Below, piece by piece: positions 58,226 through 64,000 of a stretch of 64,000 nt of DNA. Made by a program: the position numbers and the translations under genes. Within the stretch, counting starts at the first letter, position 1, and each line of letters starts with the position of its first letter. The stretch covers positions 156,286,498 through 156,350,497 of the forward strand of contig NC_133666.1 in assembly GCF_037893015.1 (NCBI RefSeq), read 5' to 3'. The notes beneath the pieces were generated by a model, which was not told the origin of the DNA, did not search any database, and worked only from the letters and a program-made list of their open reading frames with translations. Source of the DNA: Macrotis lagotis (lineage: Eukaryota; Chordata; Mammalia; Peramelemorphia; Peramelidae).

Positions 58226-58399
58226 TATCATCATGATCATCATCTTTTAGGACCTACTAGAACTGATGCTTTGCAGTTATCTGCACACCATGAAAAGGTA
58301 TTGGGACAGAGATATAGTAAATGATACTTTATTTGCTAATTCTAGTTTTTTTCTTTCTTGAGATTTTTTGAGAAGCAAAGGATTTAAATGAAGTATGTG

Positions 58400-60135
58400 A
58401 TTTTATTTCAGTCTTTCTTCTCCAGTAGATTATCCCACTCTTACTAATTTTCAGTCTCAATCTACTGACTAACTTTTCTGATGCCTATAAATACCCCTTT
58501 CTAAAACACAAAAACAAAACAAAACCCTTAACTTCATCTGTTCATTCCCACTACCTATTATCTTATATCTCTCCTTCTTTTCATGGTTAAATTTGAAAAA
58601 AAATGTCTATAATAGTTTTTTTCACTTTCTTTCCTCCCATTCTCTTAACTCTCCACAGTCTGTCTTCTGAGTTCCCCATTTAACTGAAACTATTCTTTCC
58701 AAAGTACCCAGTAATCTCTTAATTGCCAAATATAATGGCTTTTTCTCAATCTGCATCCCTCTTGACCTCTGCAATCTTTGACACTGTTTATCTCCCTTTT
58801 CTGGTTTTCTCTCTTCTCTTTATTTTTTCATGACATTGTGGTTTCTTGGTTATTATCCTCCCTGTCTGTTTACCTCCAAAGAAGCTCTTCATTTAGGCTA
58901 TGCCTTCCATCTGTGTGTGTATGATAAGGTTTTCTTCTGGGCCCTCTTCTTTTCTTCCTCTATTCTAGTTGACTTGGTGATCTCATCCATTCTTCTGGAT
59001 TCAATTAACATCTCTTTGAAGATGATTCTTATATCTATTTACTTAGTCCAGACCTTTCTCCAGTCTTCCATTCTCCAACTGCCTATTAGACATTTCTTCC
59101 AAAGGCAACTTAAATTCAAAATGTCCAAAATAGAACTCATTATCTTTATCCCCAAATCCTCTCTTCTATCTAATTTTCCTATTACTGTCAAGGATGCTAT
59201 TATCCTACCAGTAATTTAGGCTCATAAGTTAGATGTCAATTTTAATTCCTCACTCTTGTTCATTGCCCATATCCAAATAGTTTCTAAGTACTGTTGATCT
59301 ACCTTTATAGCATCTCTTGTATATGCTCTCTTCTTGCCTCTGACACTGCCACCATCCTGGTACAGGTTTTTATCGCTTAAATTATTAAAATAGCCTTTTA
59401 ATTGTTCTCTTTTCCTCATCTTCCCATTCCAGTTCACCCTCTGTATAACCATAAAAGTTATTTTCCTAAAGTCTGAACAAGCCTGAACATTCTCTCCCCA
59501 TTCTCTCCACTCCTACTCCCCACACATTCAAATTCCTATGGTTTCATATTTATCTCTATGATCAAAAATAAAATCTTTTGACTTTTGAAGCTTTCAATAA
59601 CTTCTTCCCTTCCTACCTTTTCAGTTCTCTTACACCTTATTCTCCTTTACATATTCTATGATCTAATGATTCTGGTCTCATTGTGATTCCTCAGTTAAGA
59701 CACTCCATCTCTAGGCATCTTCACTGGTCTAGAGCTTTCTCCCTCTTTAGATGACAGAGTGAAAAGAGTCTAGAATTATGAAGACGAGGTCAAATCCTAC
59801 CACAGGTGCTTTCGACCCTGGGCAAGTCTCTTAACCTGTCTGCCTCCTAACAGCAGAGAATTATGGCACTTAACTCCCACCTAACATTAGCTCATCTTTA
59901 CTTCTTGGCTTCCTTCAAATCTCAGCTAAAAACTCATCCTGTGCAAGAAGGCTTTCCTTAACCCATTTCAAACTAGTGCCTTCCCTATGAGTTTATTTCC
60001 AGATACCTCTGTGTATATTTTATAAATACATAGTTGTTTGTTTGCATATTATATGTGAGCTTTTTGAGGGCAGAGATGATTTTTAATCTTTATTTTCCAT
60101 TCCCAGATGTTTGTTGACTGTTCTTACTTATTAAT
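58400..60135 (+). mobile_element. L2 LINE, sense: 3' half of reverse transcriptase to 3' end
   Basis: The longest sense L2 copy in the window. 58705-58790 ('gtaatctcttaattgccaaatataatggctttttctcaatc') begins the recognisable RT. 59015-59029 reads F-E-D-D-S, the L2 catalytic FADD motif with Ala to Glu but both Asp intact. 'LKFKMSKIELIIF' lies at about 59108-59146. It continues through 'gacactgccaccatcctggtacagg' (59340) to the 3' untranslated part and 'tgtttgttgactg' at about 60108. The 129-codon frame 58830-59219 is part of this L2 and is broken upstream. A MIR-like SINE is inserted at about 59750-59880. Confidence 0.85.
59750..59880 (+). repeat. MIR-like SINE inside L2
   Basis: 'gtgaaaagagtctagaattatgaagacgaggtcaaatcc' and 'gaccctgggcaagtctcttaacctgtctgcctc' are SINE sequence; L2 sequence resumes at 'ttcttggcttccttcaaatctcagc' after it. 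Confidence 0.65.
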
Positions 60136-60327
60136 ACAAGTATCAGAAATGAAAATGAAATTATGCTTATTCCTAATAGCACAAATAAAACAATAGAAAG
60201 AAATCCCTGCTATGTTATTTCACATGCTTAAAAGTGATTTAATTTGTCTAAGTGAATTTTAAAATCTTTTATTCACCAGGTTTTAAAAATTATAACTATA
60301 TGACTATATTAATTCTGAATCAAAATA

Positions 60328-60495
60328 AAACCAAATTATTTATTTTTAGGTTTTTGCAAGGCAATGGGGTTAAGTGGCTTGCCCAAGGCCACACAGCTAG
60401 GTAATTATTAAGTGTCTGAGGCCAACTCAGGTACTCCTGACTCCAGGGCTGGTGCTCTATCCACTGTGCCACCTAGCTGCCCCTAAACCAAATTA
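60328..60495 (-). mobile_element. tRNA-headed SINE, antisense, 11-bp target duplication
   Basis: The body on the minus strand: 'ggggcagctaggtggcacagtggatag', 'ccttgggcaagccacttaacccc'. The usual 'gttcaaatct' B-box region is mostly deleted ('gaggccaactcagg'), so its internal pol III promoter is probably damaged. The flanks 60328-60338 and 60485-60495 are identical (aaaccaaatta). Confidence 0.92.
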
Positions 60496-60634
60496 CTTTA
60501 TAGATAACACTCTAATGCTATGAGAATATTTCCCTACCACAGAATACCTAGTACTATTCTACCATAACTAGTTCAGTGCCCTTAGTAACTGCATACTACT
60601 TTTTTTCATTCAAGAAGATTTTGAATTTCTTTTT

Positions 60635-60790
60635 CCATCAATCAATCAATCAACAGGCAGTTTTTTTTTTAACATTGTACTAGACAATGTGGACATGAAT
60701 ACAAAAAATTTAATCAATTCCTGCTCTCAAGGAACTTACACGTTACTGGAGACAAAATAAAAATATCCCTATCTTACAAGGAACACAGTT
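60635..60790 (-). repeat. L2 LINE 3' end, antisense
   Basis: 'catcaatcaatcaatcaac', 'cattgtactagacaatgtggacatgaatac', 'cctgctctcaaggaacttacacgtta' are the reversed L2 3' end. Confidence 0.85.
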
Positions 60791-61005
60791 ATTGTTACTG
60801 AATTTTAAGAAATAATGGAATTTTGGAGTAATAGTTCAATTGTGATTCTAAAAGGAATTTTTGAAGAGACTATAGTTTAACTGTCATTATGGAGAGTTCT
60901 GTCATGACTGGAGAAAGACATGAGGTACAGAAAGAAAAAGTTTAGCTAATATTTCTTTTCTCAAAGATACATTTTAACTTAATTTTTTTTGAAATAAATA
61001 TGAAG
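60791..61005. other. Unique DNA, nothing recognised
   Basis: No gene or confident repeat. Confidence 0.4.
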
Positions 61006-61160
61006 GGTCGGCTAGGTGGCGTAGTGGATAAAGCATGGTCCTGGAGTCAGGAGTACCTGGGTTCAAATCCAGTCTCAGACAGTTAATAATTACCTAGCTG
61101 TGTGGCCTTGGGCAAGCCACTTAACCCCATTTGCCTTGCAAAAACCTAAAAAAAAAGAAA
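61006..61160 (+). mobile_element. tRNA-headed SINE, sense
   Basis: 'gggtcggctaggtggcgtagtggataaagcat', 'gggttcaaatccagtctcag', 'ccttgggcaagccacttaaccccatttgcc', A-rich tail. The flanks 'aaataaatatgaa' and 'aaagaaatatcaa' may be a decayed target duplication. Confidence 0.9.
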
Positions 61161-61555
61161 GAAATATCAAACGAATTCTTGAGAAAAGACTTTAATTGAT
61201 ATTCTGAGAAAACTGAATGGTGGGATAATGTTTTCAGAATTGAGGTGAAGTCAGCAATTTTCTTGATATTCAGAGATGACTGGTTATAATCTTTTTTAGT
61301 AGCTGACACCCTAAATAACCATATTTTTGTTTTATTGTTTGCTTCACTCTTAATAAATGTCGAAAGCTGAAAATTTTGATGTTATTTAAAGCCCAGAAGT
61401 TTAGGTAATTTGATTTATAGAATTGAATAGGAAAGTAGATTTCTCTTGTTTATTGAATATATAACAAGATATTTGGTAAACTGGAATTGTCTTTCAGAGC
61501 TAATTGATTAATCAGTGGGAAAGATTACCATTCTAGTATTTAATATGGAAACATC
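61161..61555. other. AT-rich DNA, nothing recognised
   Basis: No gene or confident repeat. Confidence 0.4.
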
Positions 61556-61559
61556 AAAG

Positions 61560-63110
61560 CATGATTACCTTAGAGAATGAGATGAGAAAATGAATAAGAA
61601 AAATAGGCCAGTAGCAGGTTGAGAGAGGGGTGATCGTCTCATATAAGCTAAACATGAGGGTTAATTACTTATCCCCAAATATAAATAAAATAGACAATAA
61701 TAGTTAAATACAAGGTAGGTATGGTAAAGCAGTTGAGAGGATCAGCAAAAGCTGCATATGGAAAGTGGTCCTTGAATTTTATCTTAAACGAAGAGAGGTA
61801 GGGAGGTATAGGGTATGACCAGAACAAGGCACAGTTGTGGAAAATGGAATTCTGTGAAGGAGGTCAATTTGACTGTATAGTAAGAGTCAGAAAGTAAGGC
61901 CAACATTTAAAGAAACTAGAAAGGTAGATTGTGTCAGGTTATGAAGGGTCTCTTTTTTAAATCAAAACTTTTATTTTAGTTTTTCAAATTATATGCAAAG
62001 ATAGTTTCCAACATTCATCCTTTTCAAACTTTTCAGTTCTACATTTTAGTACCACCCTCCCTTCACTCCCTCTACCCATGGCAGCGAGCAATGTGATTTA
62101 GGTTGCATATATACAATTGTGTTGAACATATTTCCATATTATTCTTGTTGTGAAAGAAGAATTAGAACTAAGGGGAGTAAACATGTGAGAGAAAGAAATA
62201 GCATGTAAGTTTTTTTTTAAGTGAACACAGTATTCTTTGCTCTGCATTAAGACTCCATAGTTTTTTTTTTCCCCCCTGGGTGTAGATGGCATTTTCCATC
62301 ACAGCTGATTCAGGATTGTCCTTGATCATGGCACTGCTGAGATGAAGTTGCATCCATCTTAGTGCATCATCTTACAATATTGCTGTTCTCCTGGTTCTGC
62401 TCATTTCATTCAGCATCAGTTCATGCAAGTTTTTCCAGACTTTTCTAAAATTCTGCTACTCATGATTTCTTATAGAACAATAGTACTCCATAGCCTTCAT
62501 TATTATTACTTGTTCAGCCATTCAATTGATGACCATCCCCTCAATTTCTAATTCTTTGCCACTACAAAATTTGTTGCTATAAATATTTCTCTTTTTGTGG
62601 GTCTTTTCACCCTTTTATGAATTCTTTGCTATATAGAACTAGTAGTGGTGCTGCTGAATCAAAAGGGTATGCACAGGTTTATTTCCCTTGGGGCATAGTT
62701 CCAAATTGCTCTCCAGAATTGTTAGATTTGTTCACAACTCTACCAATAATGCATTTGTGTCCCAGTTTTCTCACATCTTTGATAATTGTCCTTTTTTTTG
62801 CCATTTTAGCTAATCTGATAGGTATGAGGGCAGAGATGAAGGGCTTTAAAAGTTAAAAAGAGGAGTTTACATTTTGTTATAGAGGCAAAACTGAGTCACA
62901 GGCATTAATTTATGATCTGATCAGAACTTAAATAGAATATATTTTTTAATTGTATGGAGAATTGATTAGAAAGAGGAGAGACAAGTTTGGGAGATCAATT
63001 GGAGGTGGTAGTTATGTGAATAAAAACAAAGATAAAATGCTAGAGCTGTTGTGCGAGTAAAAATGACCATGAAGACTTTATGAGACTTGTCTAAATGGGA
63101 CTTTAGATAG
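61560..63110 (-). mobile_element. L2 LINE fragment, antisense, split by an L1 3' end
   Basis: Left part: 'gaaggaggtcaatttgactgtatagtaagag', 'gaaaggtagattgtgtcaggttatgaagggt'. The right part resumes at 62844: 'ctttaaaagttaaaaagaggagtttacattttg', 'atgatctgatcagaactt', 'ggagaattgattagaaagaggagagacaagtttgggagatcaattggaggtggtag'. Together these are the reverse complement of L2 ('gggccaggttatgaagggctttgaatgcc...'). The continuity of both sides defines the later L1 insertion. Confidence 0.7.
61941..62843 (-). mobile_element. L1 LINE 3' end, antisense, 5'-truncated, nested in L2
   Basis: 'gtgtagatggcattttccatcacagctgattcagg', 'catttcattcagcatcagttcatgcaagtttttccagac', 'gttcagccattcaattgatgaccatcccctcaatttctaattctttgccac', 'gctgctgaatcaaaagggtatgcacagg', 'aattgctctccagaattgtt' are the reversed marsupial L1 3' end. 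The 8-bp flank atgaaggg (61941-61948 and 62836-62843) continues the host L2 on both sides. Short frames inside it (62098, 62168, 62617) are artefacts. Confidence 0.85.
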
Positions 63111-64000
63111 GAAATGTTTTAATTCTTACATAAATATCCAATTTTCCTTAGCTTTCCACCATCCTTTATTGAAGTAATTTATCCCATTATTCATACATGA
63201 TATTAATGAGGCAGTATATTCTTTATTTGCACTGTGGTATATATACTTTAGACTTGGATTACAATGGCCATTCTGAATCTTACTAGGAGAGAGCTGTCTA
63301 GTTAATTCTCTCTAGCAAAACATCAGGTATAAATAGGAGCTTAATATCTTAGGTTAAATAGATCTTGTCTTTGCAGTGTAAAAGCATCCTTAAAATGCCC
63401 TACACATTTGAGGAGAAAAAAATTAATCCTTTGTCGCATGTCCTGGATTAATAAATAACAAAACATTACTTCTCAGTGGTGATCTTTTTTTCTACCCAGG
63501 GGCCAAATATGACCTGATATCTAGAAAAAGGTCAAATTATTTGAGAATTTTATAGTAAATACAATTCAGATAGCATACTTGAGAAGCCATTTACAAGTTA
63601 TAGAATTGCTTAGGTGAATAAAGCAATTCATAAATGATTCAGTGGTGCTCACAGGATAAATCTTATTTCTCAGACAAACAAATCCAATGAAGCTTCCATT
63701 GTGTTTTTAGCCCCTGATAACATAAAGGAACACAGGTTAAGAACCTGACGTGGCATTAGAGTGCTATAAAATGTTCAATTAAACATGGCATCTGTAGGAA
63801 AAATGTTACCCAAGGCACAGCTCTTTGTTTGCCTTTAAGAACTTTAATGTGTCTTATTTATTGAGAGCAAAAACCATAAAGGATAGTAAAGTGACAACAT
63901 CCAACCCATCTGAAAATATCTGTGTGAGTGTCAAGGCAAATAATAAATGAGGCTGCCTCCTGATCTTAGGCTTTTCAAAAGATGGACAGAGTTGTATTTG
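63111..64000. promoter_or_regulatory. Repeat-free block, candidate conserved non-coding DNA
   Basis: No transposon recognised in almost 0.9 kb at the window edge. 63640-63900 is compositionally balanced and contains CCATTGTG and CTTTGTT (SOX-like) and TGACGTGG (CRE/ATF-like) at about 63747. No open frame of note. Conservation needs a cross-species alignment. Confidence 0.25.

Noticed and set aside
58830..59219. 129-codon sense frame that looks protein-like
   Set aside because: It is a slice of L2 reverse transcriptase (F-E-D-D-S motif at 59015-59029) and is broken upstream and downstream.

Overview
This window looks like gene-poor, AT-rich nuclear DNA from a marsupial. The diagnostic evidence is at least eleven copies of a tRNA-headed SINE. 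Its head reads like the start of a tRNA (pol III A box around 'tggcacagtggatagagc', B box around 'gttcaaatc') and its body ends 'ccttgggcaagccactta'. This is the SINE/WSINE/Mar type of marsupial genomes. Marsupial-type L1 3' ends, an RTE (Bov-B-like) LINE and abundant old L2/MIR/THER1 remnants accompany it. The 'attacctagctgtgtggccttgggcaagcc' flavour of the SINE makes me lean to a didelphid such as Monodelphis, but I cannot fix the species by eye. No bacterial, plasmid or viral organisation is present.

I find no convincing protein-coding gene, exon, tRNA, rRNA or known ncRNA. Every open frame above about 60 codons is a chance frame, lies in a microsatellite, or lies in a broken transposon frame. 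The window is probably intergenic or deep intronic.

Layout. 1-6.9 kb: unique AT-rich DNA with old MIR/THER1 pieces. 6.95-8.45 kb: antisense L2 reverse-transcriptase fragment split by a young SINE. 8.5-15.5 kb: mostly unique DNA, two SINEs near 9.7-10.1 kb and a regulatory-looking block near 13.0 kb. 15.5-18.4 kb: antisense L1-type ORF1/5' region carrying two nested SINEs. 18.4-22.3 kb: mostly unique. 22.4-26.5 kb: sense L1 5' part (5' region, ORF1, start of ORF2 endonuclease), broken by a SINE and an antisense L1 3' end that share one target site. 28.1-30.8 kb: microsatellite cluster, SINE, sense L1 3' end and antisense L1-type ORF1. 31.7-40.4 kb: more SINEs, MIRs, an L1 3' end and a striking trinucleotide/Z-DNA-type microsatellite at 38.74-38.91 kb. 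41.2-46.9 kb: largely unique DNA with candidate conserved non-coding blocks and a SINE nested in a THER1/MIR. 47-54.5 kb: unique DNA, SINEs and a GC-richer block (52.4-53.8 kb). 54.8-63.1 kb: dense LINE graveyard: RTE (54.9-56.6), antisense L2 (56.6-57.7), sense L2 (58.4-60.1), antisense L2 (61.6-63.1) with an L1 3' end inside it. 63.1-64 kb: unique, regulatory-looking DNA.

The elements connect as parasite and helper. L1 and RTE LINEs supply the enzymes; the SINEs show L1-style 8-15 bp target-site duplications, A-rich tails and 5' truncation. A separate SINE group carries a tail like the 3' end of the RTE. I saw no undescribed system. The most useful observations are the nested, duplication-flanked insertions, the SINE/RTE tail sharing, the structured microsatellites and several candidate regulatory blocks.
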